Notes: generated from the sequence alone by a model not told the origin. Positions 53,740 through 62,504 are shown, numbered from the stretch's first letter. The stretch: 64,000 nucleotides of DNA from a virus (IMGVR_UViG_3300028388_004019:119756-183755); one strand, 5' to 3'. A program made the numbers and translations.

Positions 53740-55206
53740 ATGTCAATTTACAAGTCATATTTCAAACGTAACGATACGTTAATCTTTAACTCTTACACAA
53801 ACACGGGTAGAAATCCTGTGGTTGAATTATTTTATGGTAGAGTAGATAACCTAAACTCACCAAAAGGGTTTTCTCGTTTCATTTTTGATATAGATTTGAC
53901 TAATTTACAATCCAAGCTTTCGAGTGGGGAAATATCAACTGGGTGTACCGAAGATATGACACACACTCTTAGAATGACAAACACATCTTCATTTGATGAA
54001 GAATTATTAAATTCAACGTGGTCAAACGGAAGAAGAAGGGCGACCTCTTTTGATTTAGTACTGTTCCGTATACCTAAAGTTTCAGGTTCTACTGGAGACG
54101 AACAAACATGGGACGAAGGTGTAGGTCAAGACTACTACAATGTAAAAGATGTCTTTGAAGGCAATAAATCTTTTTCTGATAGACCAGCAAATTGGTATCA
54201 AAGAAATACAATAAAAAACTGGTCAGTTAATGGTTTATATGATAACGAGAATGGTAACAATATAAGTGGATTAAATTATTCAGGTCTTACAATCGTTGAT
54301 ACTCAGCATTTCGAATTCGGAAATGAAGATATAGAATTCGATATGACGAATGAAATCAATGATATTTTATCAGGTGCAACTACAGGTGTTACTGGTTATG
54401 GTATAGCATTTGTTCCTGAAGTTGAAAATATTACAGGTATGACTGAAAATTATTCAGTAGGTTTCTTTTCACGACACACCCAAACTTTCTATGAGCCTTA
54501 TTTGGAAACAAATTATGATGATTTGATACAAGATGATAGATACACTTTTTATCAAGGAAAATCAAACAAACTTTATTTATACGCTTACGTAAATGGTAAT
54601 CCAATCACATTAGATAACGACCCTGTTGTTGATATTCTCGACGAGGACGATGGTGTGATATACACACTTACAGGTTGTAGTAGAACCAAGGGGGTATATG
54701 AGGTTACTGTACCTTCTATTACAGGGGCTACTACTCTACCTTGCATGTATTACGATAATTGGAGAGATTTGAACTACAATGGAGATTCAATATCTGCAAT
54801 CGAAAATGAATTTGTACTTCTTAAGAGTGGGGATTACTTCACTATTGGGACTAGAACTGAAGAGCCATCAATTTATGGTTTTGACTTTAACGGTATCAAA
54901 CAAAATGAAAAAATCCTTAACACTGACATTAGAAAAGTCAATGTAACCCTTAAAAAGGCTTACACCGCCAAAGAAGTACTTAAACACGTAGAATGTTTCT
55001 ACAGAGTTTATGTTAGAGAAGGTAACATCGAGGTTCAGGTCCAAGATTGGACACAAATCAATAGAACTGCCGACGGTTACTACTTCGTATTCGACACAAC
55101 AGATAAGATACCAAATGAATACTTTATAGATATCAAGGTGAACACCGACAGGGAAGTTAATACTTATAAAAGAGAACTACAGTTCCAAATCGTAAGCAAA
55201 AAATGA
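53740..55206 (+). CDS. Virion structural protein (baseplate or fibre-associated)
   Basis: A 488-residue, beta-rich protein starting MSIYKSYFKRNDTLIFNSYT. It contains GFSRFIFDIDLTNLQSKL, GYGIAFVPEVENITGM, SVGFFSRHTQTFYEPYLE and several Ig-like strand runs in the C-terminal 200 residues (VNVTLKKAYTAKEVL; EGNIEVQVQDWTQINRT). The general plan resembles the 674-residue adhesion protein, with a beta sandwich and linker. No catalytic motif. A late-type element precedes it. The next gene's start overlaps its stop by four bases. Confidence 0.55.
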   Translation: MSIYKSYFKRNDTLIFNSYTNTGRNPVVELFYGRVDNLNSPKGFSRFIFDIDLTNLQSKLSSGEISTGCTEDMTHTLRMTNTSSFDEELLNSTWSNGRRRATSFDLVLFRIPKVSGSTGDEQTWDEGVGQDYYNVKDVFEGNKSFSDRPANWYQRNTIKNWSVNGLYDNENGNNISGLNYSGLTIVDTQHFEFGNEDIEFDMTNEINDILSGATTGVTGYGIAFVPEVENITGMTENYSVGFFSRHTQTFYEPYLETNYDDLIQDDRYTFYQGKSNKLYLYAYVNGNPITLDNDPVVDILDEDDGVIYTLTGCSRTKGVYEVTVPSITGATTLPCMYYDNWRDLNYNGDSISAIENEFVLLKSGDYFTIGTRTEEPSIYGFDFNGIKQNEKILNTDIRKVNVTLKKAYTAKEVLKHVECFYRVYVREGNIEVQVQDWTQINRTADGYYFVFDTTDKIPNEYFIDIKVNTDREVNTYKRELQFQIVSKK

Positions 55207-55466
55207 GAAAAGTAAGAATCACAGAGGAACAACTCGAACAAATTGTTAGACGAGTTATTGACGAAAAGAAAAAGTCTAAGAAGAAAAAAAAGAAGAAAAA
55301 AGACACAACCCTATGTTCACGTGGTAAAAACGCGGCAAAAGCAAAATATGAAGTCTACCCTTCAGCTTACGCTAACGGATACGCTGTCCAAGTCTGTAAA
55401 GGCAAGATGCCAGGATTGGACGGGAAAAAAAGATGTTCAGGAAAGTATTGTTCAGGTAAGAAATAA
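55203..55466 (+). CDS. Lys-rich protein with tag-like N-terminus and VYPSAYANGYA motif
   Basis: An 87-residue strongly basic protein. It starts with an amphipathic helix (ITEEQLEQIVRRVIDE) and a run of lysines, then CSRGKNAAKAKYE and VYPSAYANGYAVQVCKG, a motif widespread in phage virion peptides. Cys residues are regularly spaced near the end. This composition suits DNA condensation inside the head, and the N-terminal helix ending in I-D-E looks like a capsid tag. Start overlaps the upstream stop. Confidence 0.65.
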   Translation: MRKVRITEEQLEQIVRRVIDEKKKSKKKKKKKKDTTLCSRGKNAAKAKYEVYPSAYANGYAVQVCKGKMPGLDGKKRCSGKYCSGKK

Positions 55467-55498
55467 TTCTTATCTTTGTTTTGTAAATTATTTGTGTC

Positions 55499-55675
55499 AT
55501 GTTATATACCCAGTCAACCTATCAATTAAAGAAAGGAGATAAAGTACTAATGGAAGTTAGTGCAAGTTGTGTTGAGAGAGCTCAAGATTATTTCTATGAA
55601 GAAATACCTGAGTCATATAGTTCAGACTATATGATTACTCCAAAACCACTAACTGTAACTCCTTCGTTAAACTAA
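55499..55675 (+). CDS. Small protein of unknown function
   Basis: A 58-residue frame, MLYTQSTYQLKKGDKVLMEV onwards, with CVERAQDYFYEEIPESY. Its last nine bases overlap the 3' end of the convergent minus-strand gene. It follows the Lys-rich gene by 32 bases. No family recognised; coding potential is moderate. Confidence 0.4.
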   Translation: MLYTQSTYQLKKGDKVLMEVSASCVERAQDYFYEEIPESYSSDYMITPKPLTVTPSLN

Positions 55676-56197
55676 CGAGTTGATAACCCACTCGTAACCC
55701 TTTAGACCCCCATAAGATAGATAAGTCATATTGTTCTTATCATTTTGGGGGTTTCTATTTTCTGTAATGTATGATTTATCACAAAAAGATTTGATTTCTT
55801 CTAATACTTCTCTCGGAACGTACTGATTTTCCAAAATCATATTGGCTATTTTTGTATCAACACCTGACTTTTTAATTCTATATAAGTTCTTCTTAACTGA
55901 TTCCCTTACCACTTTTGGTACTCTAAACTTATTGAACCCCTCATCAACGGTAATTTTAAGGTCACCAGTACCTTTAATCACCCTGTGATACACCATCTTA
56001 GGTATGGTATAAGTTTGTCCCTCTTGCAGGTCCTGAGGTAGTTCCTCGTCCATTTGTAACATCCATCCGTTACTTTGCTCAACAAAAACCTTACGGTCAC
56101 TTGTATCTCTATGCCATACCAATTCCTCTGAGTCCACATTTTCAGTGAATACTCTCTTGAATTTATACTTACTGATATTTTCCTGTTCGTATACCAT
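55667..56197 (-). CDS. Cupin-like phage protein
   Basis: A 176-residue protein from the ATG that overlaps the upstream stop (TAATG), preferred to a TTG two codons upstream. Residues about 25-85 contain ELVWHRDTSDRKVFVEQSNG, GWMLQMDEELP and PKMVYHRVIKGTGDLKITV, a pattern of His/Asp-bearing beta strands similar to cupin-type phage proteins. The C-terminal helical part (REVLEEIKSFCDKSY) is separate. Metal binding through the two His-containing strands is possible. Role unknown. Confidence 0.5.
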   Translation of the reverse strand: MVYEQENISKYKFKRVFTENVDSEELVWHRDTSDRKVFVEQSNGWMLQMDEELPQDLQEGQTYTIPKMVYHRVIKGTGDLKITVDEGFNKFRVPKVVRESVKKNLYRIKKSGVDTKIANMILENQYVPREVLEEIKSFCDKSYITENRNPQNDKNNMTYLSYGGLKGYEWVINSLV

Positions 56198-57078
56198 TAC
56201 CAAAATCTTCCAGGTACATTCTTACCAAAGTCTTTATGGGCTCTACATGCCCAATAACCTGCCTTAGTTTTGTCCTTCTTCTTTTCACATTGGTGTCTTG
56301 CGGCAAATGACTTACGAGCTGCAGGGTCGTTCCACTTGGCGGTCATAACAGGGGAACCGTAACTTACCTTTTTGATTTTACCCGTCTTAGGGTTACGAAC
56401 GTATACATACCATTTCTTAGGACCGCCACTTTTAGGGTCATTAAGTTTAACTTTCTTACCCTTATACTCAGCTTCGTTAACCATTGGGAAATCTAAAGGT
56501 AATCTTTCACCTTCATAGATAAAGAACTTACCCAAGTCACTATCCAACAACTCATTATCCAATTCATTCTTATAAAGTCCTTTTTCTCTCAACTTCCTTG
56601 CTTCATTAATAACATCAAAATATTTTGGTGAACCTGTTCTAAACATATTCTCACTTAATGGTATGTTATTATCAATATGGTATTGTAAATCTTCAGAAAT
56701 AGTATTTTTTACTTGAATAAATTCCTGTAACACATTTTGAATCATTTTAGGGTCGATAGACTCCTTTTTGTAATTTTTCACTTTGATACGTGTCGGCTTT
56801 TGACCTTTACCCGTCTGAGTATCTTTCTTTTCCTTTTCTCTCTTTCTACGACATGCAGAATCTTTTTCCTTTTGTGACATCTTTCCTGCCACACCAGCCC
56901 CTCTACATACAGGATATCCACCCTCATCGGCATCTTTTCTTCCACAAGGAGGGTGACCCCCACCTTTTTTCTTCTTACATATATTGACCCACGGACCTTT
57001 AGGTTGAGATGAACCTTTCTTTTTCTTCTTCTTTCCAAACCAAACCGCTAAATCTTCACTTAAAATGTATTTACTCAT
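56197..57078 (-). CDS. Lys/Cys-rich virion-type protein
   Basis: A 293-residue basic protein. The start, MSKYILSEDLAVWFG, is again a tag-like helix with I-L-S-E, followed by lysine runs. PWVNICKKKKGGGHPPCGR and GYPVCRGAGVAGKMSQKEKD form a Cys-rich motif seen in phage and giant-virus proteins (DUF6321-like). The C terminus has AARKSFAARHQCEKKKDKTK and GYWACRAHKDFG, another recurring Cys module. Probably a DNA- or RNA-binding packaged protein. Its stop overlaps the next start. Confidence 0.55.
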   Translation of the reverse strand: MSKYILSEDLAVWFGKKKKKKGSSQPKGPWVNICKKKKGGGHPPCGRKDADEGGYPVCRGAGVAGKMSQKEKDSACRRKREKEKKDTQTGKGQKPTRIKVKNYKKESIDPKMIQNVLQEFIQVKNTISEDLQYHIDNNIPLSENMFRTGSPKYFDVINEARKLREKGLYKNELDNELLDSDLGKFFIYEGERLPLDFPMVNEAEYKGKKVKLNDPKSGGPKKWYVYVRNPKTGKIKKVSYGSPVMTAKWNDPAARKSFAARHQCEKKKDKTKAGYWACRAHKDFGKNVPGRFW

Positions 57079-57111
57079 AACTTGACAATCATATACTTTT
57101 GATATACATTT

Positions 57112-57119
57112 AATAAATA
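57112..57119 (-). promoter_or_regulatory. Putative late promoter variant (TATTTATT)
   Basis: TATTTATT on the coding strand, about 33 bases before the Lys/Cys-rich gene; last base differs from the main element. Confidence 0.3.
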
Positions 57120-57154
57120 TTCAGAAATAGATAAACAAAACAATATTTCCAAAA

Positions 57155-57496
57155 ATGGCAAAAAAGAAAAAAACTGAGACTCCCGAAGAAATCGTGGAAC
57201 AAGTATTAGAAGAAACAACAGAAGAGACTACCGAACAGGAGGGTCCTAAACCAATTGGTCAGTTATTCAACGCTATCAACTACAACAACATGGATGATTT
57301 GAATAACTTTATTACAAACATGACACCTGACCAAGGTCTATATATCTTGGTTCAAGCAACACGAGCAGCACAGTCGAGAGGTTCTTTCAATATGGAAGAA
57401 ACTGAAACTGTATCAAAAGCAATTAGAACATTGACTAACCCTTCTAGTCAGCCTCAGGAAGTCACAGGACAACCTGAAGTAAAAGTGGAGGAATAA
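57155..57496 (+). CDS. Unknown small protein with acidic N-terminus
   Basis: A 113-residue protein. After a Lys/Thr/Glu-rich disordered start (EEIVEQVLEETTEETTEQEG), a helical core contains QLFNAINYNNMDDLNNFITN and GLYILVQATRAAQSRG. A terminator hairpin follows. Isolated plus-strand gene between minus-strand operons. No family recognised. Confidence 0.5.
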   Translation: MAKKKKTETPEEIVEQVLEETTEETTEQEGPKPIGQLFNAINYNNMDDLNNFITNMTPDQGLYILVQATRAAQSRGSFNMEETETVSKAIRTLTNPSSQPQEVTGQPEVKVEE

Positions 57497-57515
57497 TTTT
57501 TAGTTTAGTTGGAAG

Positions 57516-57534
57516 TGGGGAGTTTTACTCCCCA
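57516..57534 (+). terminator. Terminator after the 113-residue gene
   Basis: An 8-base perfect stem, TGGGGAGT / ACTCCCCA, with a three-base loop, followed by TTTTTA. Confidence 0.85.
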
Positions 57535-57573
57535 TTTTTATGCTCTAAAAAATTTTGCTTAAAAATTACTGAT

Positions 57574-57747
57574 ATGAATAAAAAAGAAATGAATTCACGT
57601 ATAATTGAAATTGAAATGATTATACGTAGAGCAATGGCTAAAGGTCACCATCCTTCTGACGGTGACGAATTTCAACCACTGAGAGTTGAAAGGGATATTC
57701 TAAAAATGATAGTCTCTCAGGACTATAGACCAAAACCATGGAAATAA
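57574..57747 (+). CDS. Small basic protein
   Basis: A 57-residue frame, MNKKEMNSRIIEIEMIIRRA onwards, with GHHPSDGDEFQPLRVERDIL and a terminal DYRPKPWK. It lies between two good terminators and so is its own unit. The helical, charged composition looks like a real small protein rather than chance; function unknown. Confidence 0.5.
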   Translation: MNKKEMNSRIIEIEMIIRRAMAKGHHPSDGDEFQPLRVERDILKMIVSQDYRPKPWK

Positions 57748-57752
57748 AAAAA

Positions 57753-57770
57753 GGGGACCAAACGGTCCCC
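57753..57770. terminator. Bidirectional terminator between the 57-residue gene and the capsid gene
   Basis: A perfect 7-base stem, GGGGACC / GGTCCCC, has T-rich sequence on its right and an A run (T on the minus strand) on its left, so it can stop the plus-strand gene and the convergent capsid transcript. Confidence 0.88.
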
Positions 57771-57793
57771 TTTATTATTGATATTAAGATATA

Positions 57794-59572
57794 TTATCTT
57801 AAAGAGTTCAAATCGAACGTTCTAACACCATCAACAGTGATTACACCATAGAAACGGTTGTTAACCATTTTCTTAGCGTATCTAGTCATGATACCCTTGA
57901 TTGGTGTAAAGTTGAATGGGTTGTACATTGTAGGTGTCAACTGTAATGGTACATATGGTGCGTAAACGTAACCTGTATCCAATAAAGAAGAACCTTTATG
58001 ACCCATCAATACAGTGTTAGGTGGGAAGTAAGGGTCACGGTAAACTTGGTATCTACCTGATAACGTACCTACTCTCTCAATACCCATGTTGTATTGGTCT
58101 TGGTCTGGTGCTGCGTTTGAAACGTGGAAGTACTCCAAGTCATCGAAGATTGCAGAAATTTCAGAAGAAACTACAATCCAGTTAGCACCACCTCTAAGAG
58201 TTGATTTGTGAATTTGAGCTGAGATTTGGTTAATTGCAGTAATCAACGTTTGGTTCCAATCTTTTTGGTTGTAGTTTACTGAACCATTGTTCACTCTCTT
58301 CCAACCGTTGTAGTCCCATCTTAATGACCATGCCGCACCTTTTCTCAAGTCTCTTAAGATTTCACGGTCAATTTCTGCCGCCACTTGCTCAGACAATAAA
58401 GCTGTCAATTCAGCTTCAGCGTCGATGTTGTGGAATGCAGAAACGTCTTGTGCAAGTTCTGGAGACCATTGTGCTCTTAATTTTCTTTCTGTTACAGAAA
58501 CAGTAACTGCTTCAAGGTCGAAAGATACCTCACCGATAGCGTCTTCAAATTCTAATGTTTCGTAGATTCTGTAAGTCGCCTCAAATGCTGGTGCATCTGC
58601 TGTAAGAGCCGCACCGAATGTAGTTCCTGAGTAACCATCTGTTGAAGTTGTTGAACCGATAGCAACAGGTACTGCTGTATCAATTGCTAAATAAATTTTA
58701 CCATCAGCAGAACAGATATCATCGTAAGAACCACCAGGACCTGTACTTGGGAAAGATGTTGATTTTTCACTTCCGTATTGTACCATACCTTTACCGTACT
58801 TCTGAGTAACAACATTAAAGTTGTAGTATGGAGTATCACCAGATGCTCTTACTTCTAATGAAGCTAAGAATTCTTCAGTATCCATTGCGTTACCATCAGG
58901 ACCGATTAATTTACCAGCACCGTCAGAAGAGAAACCTGATAATACAGCGATAACTTGTCTTTGCTCACCTGAGTAGTATGTGTCAGCAGCAGTGTTAGCA
59001 GCTTCTATTAAGTCTGAACCATCCCATCTGTAGTTAACCAATGCTTTAGTTACTTCAGAATAACGACCTTTTGAATAATCGAAAAGACCTGCTGGGTCAG
59101 AGTTTGGTGTTTCACCTTCGTAGAAACGGTCGTACAAGTTTTTGTCAGTTGACGAGTAACCTGTAGTGCTTGAAGAAGGACCTCCTGGTGCACCGAATGG
59201 TTTATAGTGCTCACCATCGTTACCGTTAGCGTTAGCACTTTGGATTTTAGGTACAAAGTAGAACAATTTACCGATTGGTAAGTTCATAGCTTGTACAGAT
59301 ACGATATCGTTAGCCAATAATTTAGAGAATACTCTTCTAACGATAGGGAAGACTACAGTTTCGAATGAACCTGAGTCAGAAGCGTTTGCTGCTTCGTTGA
59401 TTAAGTGAGACGCTTGGTTTTCGTATAATTGTGCCACGTTTTCTTTTAAGTGACCTTTCAATCCATCCAAGAAACCTAATTTGTCCCATTTGTTGATTGT
59501 GTCTTCTTTGATAACTTTCAAGTGCTTAAGACCGATGTTACCAACAAGACCTGATTCTAATAATGCTCCCAT
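57794..59572 (-). CDS. Major capsid protein (gp23-like)
   Basis: A 592-residue protein. Residues 55-60, SHLINE, followed by AANASD, look like the T4 maturation site, where the prohead protease cuts after (I/L)-x-E; mature length would be about 532. Right after it, VVFPIVRRVFSKLLANDIVS and VQAMNLPIGKLFYFVPK align with the gp23 start of the HK97-fold domain (T4 MGMVRRAIPN, VQPMNSPTG). The end has MYNPFNFTPIKGIMTRYAKK and GVITVDGVRTFDLN. T4 gp23 has 521 residues. It lies downstream of the scaffold and protease genes; the transcript ends at a strong hairpin. Confidence 0.92.
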   Translation of the reverse strand: MGALLESGLVGNIGLKHLKVIKEDTINKWDKLGFLDGLKGHLKENVAQLYENQASHLINEAANASDSGSFETVVFPIVRRVFSKLLANDIVSVQAMNLPIGKLFYFVPKIQSANANGNDGEHYKPFGAPGGPSSSTTGYSSTDKNLYDRFYEGETPNSDPAGLFDYSKGRYSEVTKALVNYRWDGSDLIEAANTAADTYYSGEQRQVIAVLSGFSSDGAGKLIGPDGNAMDTEEFLASLEVRASGDTPYYNFNVVTQKYGKGMVQYGSEKSTSFPSTGPGGSYDDICSADGKIYLAIDTAVPVAIGSTTSTDGYSGTTFGAALTADAPAFEATYRIYETLEFEDAIGEVSFDLEAVTVSVTERKLRAQWSPELAQDVSAFHNIDAEAELTALLSEQVAAEIDREILRDLRKGAAWSLRWDYNGWKRVNNGSVNYNQKDWNQTLITAINQISAQIHKSTLRGGANWIVVSSEISAIFDDLEYFHVSNAAPDQDQYNMGIERVGTLSGRYQVYRDPYFPPNTVLMGHKGSSLLDTGYVYAPYVPLQLTPTMYNPFNFTPIKGIMTRYAKKMVNNRFYGVITVDGVRTFDLNSLR

Positions 59573-59602
59573 TTTAATACTTTTTAATTTAAGGATTTAT
59601 TT

Positions 59603-60982
59603 TTATTTTATAATTTTTGACATCAAATCCTTCATTCTCATGAATTGTGGATTCTCATATGTCTTAGATTCGATAAGATTAGCAGATGAACCTTTCACTG
59701 GACTCTTAGACACTTTCTCAGAAACTGATTCTGAAATTGTGTTAGCTTCCTTGCTTTCAAATTCTTCTTTCAAAGTCTTATACAAACCTTTTGATTCTTT
59801 CAATGTTTCTACTGAATCGAATCTTCTGAGGATATTGATTTTCTCTTGCTTAGTGGTAGTGTTCTCTGTGAACAAACGTGTAGCGTAAGCCAAGTTAGAG
59901 TTGAATACTGCAACCTCGTTCAACTTCTCTTTGAAGATGTTAAGTGCCTTACGGTACTCTTCATTCTTTTCTCTAAGTTGTTGTAACTCTTTTTCTGTAC
60001 CTTCACCCAATCGAGCTTTGTTTGGTACTGAATGAGGTCTTGGTAAACCTTTAGATTTGTCAGAAGATGCATTCTGTCCAGCAGCGTGACTTCTCACCAT
60101 ACCTTCAGTAGCTTCACCTTCTTCCATTTCACCTTCTTGGTAATCACCTTCAGCCATTTCCTCTTCTCTTGTTTCGAAATGTGCATCGTCTCTTCTTGCT
60201 TTTTTAGAATCTAAATCCTTGTCAGCAATTTTACCATGCTTCATTCCTTCTCTTTCGTCTTCACGGTCATCATAACCCTGACCTTCAGCCATTTCCTCTT
60301 CTTTATACTCTTCTTCCATATCGTCTTCTTCAGATACTTCGATTTCGTAAACAACTTCGTCCATTTCTTCTTCCATGTCACCTTCGTGCATTTCTTCTTC
60401 CATATCACCCTCAGCCATTTCTTCCTCTTTCTCTTCTGATTCCATTTGGATTTTGTATTCAACGTCAGCTTCTTCGTCTTTGAGTACAACATCGTCACCA
60501 TCTTGAGAGATGATAATTCCGTCTTCTTCACCCATAGCTTTGAAAACCTTTAAGATTTCCTCGTCAGATGCTCCTGTCAAATCAAGAGGTAAAAGAACTT
60601 CTTCTTCATCATCAACTTCCAACTCATCACCAGGTAAGTCCATATCCAACATATCCTCTACATCTTCCATGTCCATTTCCTCGCCTTCGTCTTCCATTTC
60701 TGAATCTTCATCAGACATGTCAACCATGTCTTCTACGTCTTCAATGTCAAGTTCCATTTCTTGTTCAGCCATTTCTGACCCTTCTTCCATTTTTGAACTT
60801 TCTTCCATTTCGACCATGTCAACCTCCTCTTCCTCAGAGAGCGATTCTTTTACTAATTCACTGATTTCTTCCTTCATAGTAGAAGCAAGTATTCCTTTTG
60901 CATTTTCCGTTACGGCTTCTTCCAAATTTTTCATTTGAAGTAGTGCCTCTTCAACTAATGATTTTTTAGTTTCGTTCGCCAT
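59603..60982 (-). CDS. Prohead core/scaffold protein (gp22-like)
   Basis: A 459-residue, extremely acidic protein. The first 300 residues are dominated by Glu/Asp/Met (for example MDMEDVEDMLDMDLPGDELE and EEEMAEGDMEEEMHEGDME), and the last 150 residues are a helical segment (LRRFDSVETLKESKGLYKTL) ending SRIIK-like (MKDLMSKIIK). The location directly before the capsid gene and after the protease matches T4 gp22, which forms the prohead core and is degraded during maturation. A TATTTATAGT element lies 38 bases upstream. Confidence 0.75.
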   Translation of the reverse strand: MANETKKSLVEEALLQMKNLEEAVTENAKGILASTMKEEISELVKESLSEEEEVDMVEMEESSKMEEGSEMAEQEMELDIEDVEDMVDMSDEDSEMEDEGEEMDMEDVEDMLDMDLPGDELEVDDEEEVLLPLDLTGASDEEILKVFKAMGEEDGIIISQDGDDVVLKDEEADVEYKIQMESEEKEEEMAEGDMEEEMHEGDMEEEMDEVVYEIEVSEEDDMEEEYKEEEMAEGQGYDDREDEREGMKHGKIADKDLDSKKARRDDAHFETREEEMAEGDYQEGEMEEGEATEGMVRSHAAGQNASSDKSKGLPRPHSVPNKARLGEGTEKELQQLREKNEEYRKALNIFKEKLNEVAVFNSNLAYATRLFTENTTTKQEKINILRRFDSVETLKESKGLYKTLKEEFESKEANTISESVSEKVSKSPVKGSSANLIESKTYENPQFMRMKDLMSKIIK

Positions 60983-61020
60983 TTTTTACTTTTTGCGCAA
61001 ATGTTTATTTATTCGTATAC

Positions 61021-61028
61021 TATAAATA
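61021..61028 (-). promoter_or_regulatory. Putative late promoter element (TATTTATA)
   Basis: TATTTATAGT on the coding strand, 38 bases before the scaffold gene. Confidence 0.5.
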
Positions 61029-61076
61029 TTACAAAAACACAAAAAATATCATTTTTGAAATATTAGGGCATAAAAA

Positions 61077-61098
61077 AATCGGAAGTCACCCTCCGATT
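61077..61098 (-). terminator. Terminator after the 69-residue gene
   Basis: A 7-base stem, AATCGGA / TCCGATT, followed on the minus strand by seven T. It separates the protease unit from the scaffold unit. Confidence 0.75.
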
Positions 61099-61123
61099 CT
61101 TTAGTTTTTTGGTTTGGTTTTTG

Positions 61124-61333
61124 TTATTCGTAAACCTCGTCGATTTTACTTTCAGCACATGCGGTGATTCTCCAATCATGTGGGAAACCCTCGAATTTCT
61201 TAGTAACTTTAGATTCAACTTCTGTTACGTTGTATCCTCTTACAAGTTTCTCTTCTCTGATTTTTTTAATCTTTCCTGAGTTCTCATCAGGTAGGTCATA
61301 CTGAATTTTTGCTACGAAATATTTCTCATCCAT
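61124..61333 (-). CDS. DUF4494-like small protein
   Basis: A 69-residue protein: YFVAKIQYDLPDENSGKIKK, then EEKLVRGYNVTEVESKVTKK. The order (basic strand, charged turn, YNVTEVE helix) resembles the N-terminal half of DUF4494, a family associated with Bacteroidota and their phages, though full members are about twice as long. It lies between the protease and a terminator, in the same transcript as the protease. Function unknown. Confidence 0.5.
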   Translation of the reverse strand: MDEKYFVAKIQYDLPDENSGKIKKIREEKLVRGYNVTEVESKVTKKFEGFPHDWRITACAESKIDEVYE

Positions 61334-61347
61334 GGTTATAAAAATTT

Positions 61348-62067
61348 TTAATTACCTAAATAATCGGATAATCTTCTCATTAAGTCAATAGACGCACCCA
61401 TTCCACCATCAATTCTTGCTTCAGGTTCAGGTCTTTTTTCTTCTTCTAAGTTTTCTTCGTATTTACCTTTATCGTCCTTATTAAGGAAAAGGTATGCGCC
61501 AGGTGTAGATGGAGACGATACAAGGTCAAAACAGATAAGTTCAAAATCTTCTTGTACTTCGTTTCTTTCACCCTTCTTAGCTAATGAACCTACACCACGT
61601 GAGGATACACCCATGGTAACACCTTGTCTCATTAAGTTCGCCGCTTGGTCACCAGGACAAGAAACAACACCACTATCGTGGAAACCAGGTGAAGTTAATA
61701 ATTTTAACTTACCCATCAATGTATTACCTTCCCACCACATATCAGTGATAAGGTGTGATACACGGTCCAAATCAATCAATGATGATTCAGGGTGGTTCAA
61801 CTCAGAAATGGATAAACCTTTATTGATAGCCCCTTGATATCTTTCGGCTTCTCTTCTTAATATTTTTTCAGGGTAAACACGACCATTTCTATTTGGTGTG
61901 TCGAATTTTTGTAATACGGCATAAAACTCAAATGGTTTCGAGTGGTCCAACTGACCATACGATTCTTTGATAACTTCAGCATTACGGCTATCGTGTGGGT
62001 TTACATATCCAGCATCCCATTCAATCAATATTCCCTTCCCTGTATCTTGTGGTCCTAAAACTCTCAT
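61348..62067 (-). CDS. Prohead protease (gp21-like)
   Basis: A 239-residue protein of the U9/S80 assemblin-like protease type. After NRNGRVYPEKILRREAERYQ, the catalytic His lies in ISELNHPESSLID (about residue 92), the Ser in GVTMGVSSRGVGSL (about residue 154), and an Asp follows in LICFDLVSSPSTPGAYL. It cleaves capsid and core proteins after (I/L)-x-E during head maturation. The position upstream of scaffold and capsid matches T4. TATTTATAAT lies 16 bases before the ATG. Confidence 0.9.
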   Translation of the reverse strand: MRVLGPQDTGKGILIEWDAGYVNPHDSRNAEVIKESYGQLDHSKPFEFYAVLQKFDTPNRNGRVYPEKILRREAERYQGAINKGLSISELNHPESSLIDLDRVSHLITDMWWEGNTLMGKLKLLTSPGFHDSGVVSCPGDQAANLMRQGVTMGVSSRGVGSLAKKGERNEVQEDFELICFDLVSSPSTPGAYLFLNKDDKGKYEENLEEEKRPEPEARIDGGMGASIDLMRRLSDYLGN

Positions 62068-62083
62068 ATGAATAAATCTTTAT

Positions 62084-62091
62084 TATAAATA
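62084..62091 (-). promoter_or_regulatory. Putative late promoter element (TATTTATA)
   Basis: TATTTATAAT on the coding strand, 16 bases before the prohead protease start. Confidence 0.5.
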
Positions 62092-62105
62092 CTTAGAAAT
62101 GGGGA

Positions 62106-62504
62106 TTATTCTATGATGATGTCCCACTCACTTATTTCTATACCAATATACTTTGTATATTTTTTATTCATCACTTCAGCAACTCTGTTATTAATAACAT
62201 GACCTAATGATAAATCTTCTCCTGAATAGATGTCTTTGATTGCCCAAGTCATTGCGAAACTAGTCACATCTTGTTCACCGTAATAGGTATATAGGATTTT
62301 ATCGACACCAACTCTAACAGATACATCACTATCCTCTATGTCTCCTTCTAATATTACGTGACGAAATGTCACAACAGTAAAATCCTCCTCCACTGTAAAA
62401 TCGGATGGGTCAATAATATTGTTAAGGTCATCAATAGCGGTGTTACCCTCACTGATGACCTTTCTCAATTTTTGTAGTTGTGATTCTGTAATTTTGATTT
62501 TCAC
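62106..62504 (-). CDS. Unknown protein with ITESQL tag-like N-terminus
   Basis: A 132-residue protein starting at GTG. The first residues, MKIKITESQLQKLRKVISEG, form an amphipathic helix ending in I-S-E, which fits the (I/L)-x-E site cut by gp21-type proteases. The remainder is a small alpha/beta domain with a DUF-like end (YTKYIGIEISEWDIIIE). If cleaved, the mature protein would begin at Gly20. A late-type variant (TATTTATC) lies 15 bases upstream. It is adjacent to the protease gene. Confidence 0.6.
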   Translation of the reverse strand: MKIKITESQLQKLRKVISEGNTAIDDLNNIIDPSDFTVEEDFTVVTFRHVILEGDIEDSDVSVRVGVDKILYTYYGEQDVTSFAMTWAIKDIYSGEDLSLGHVINNRVAEVMNKKYTKYIGIEISEWDIIIE

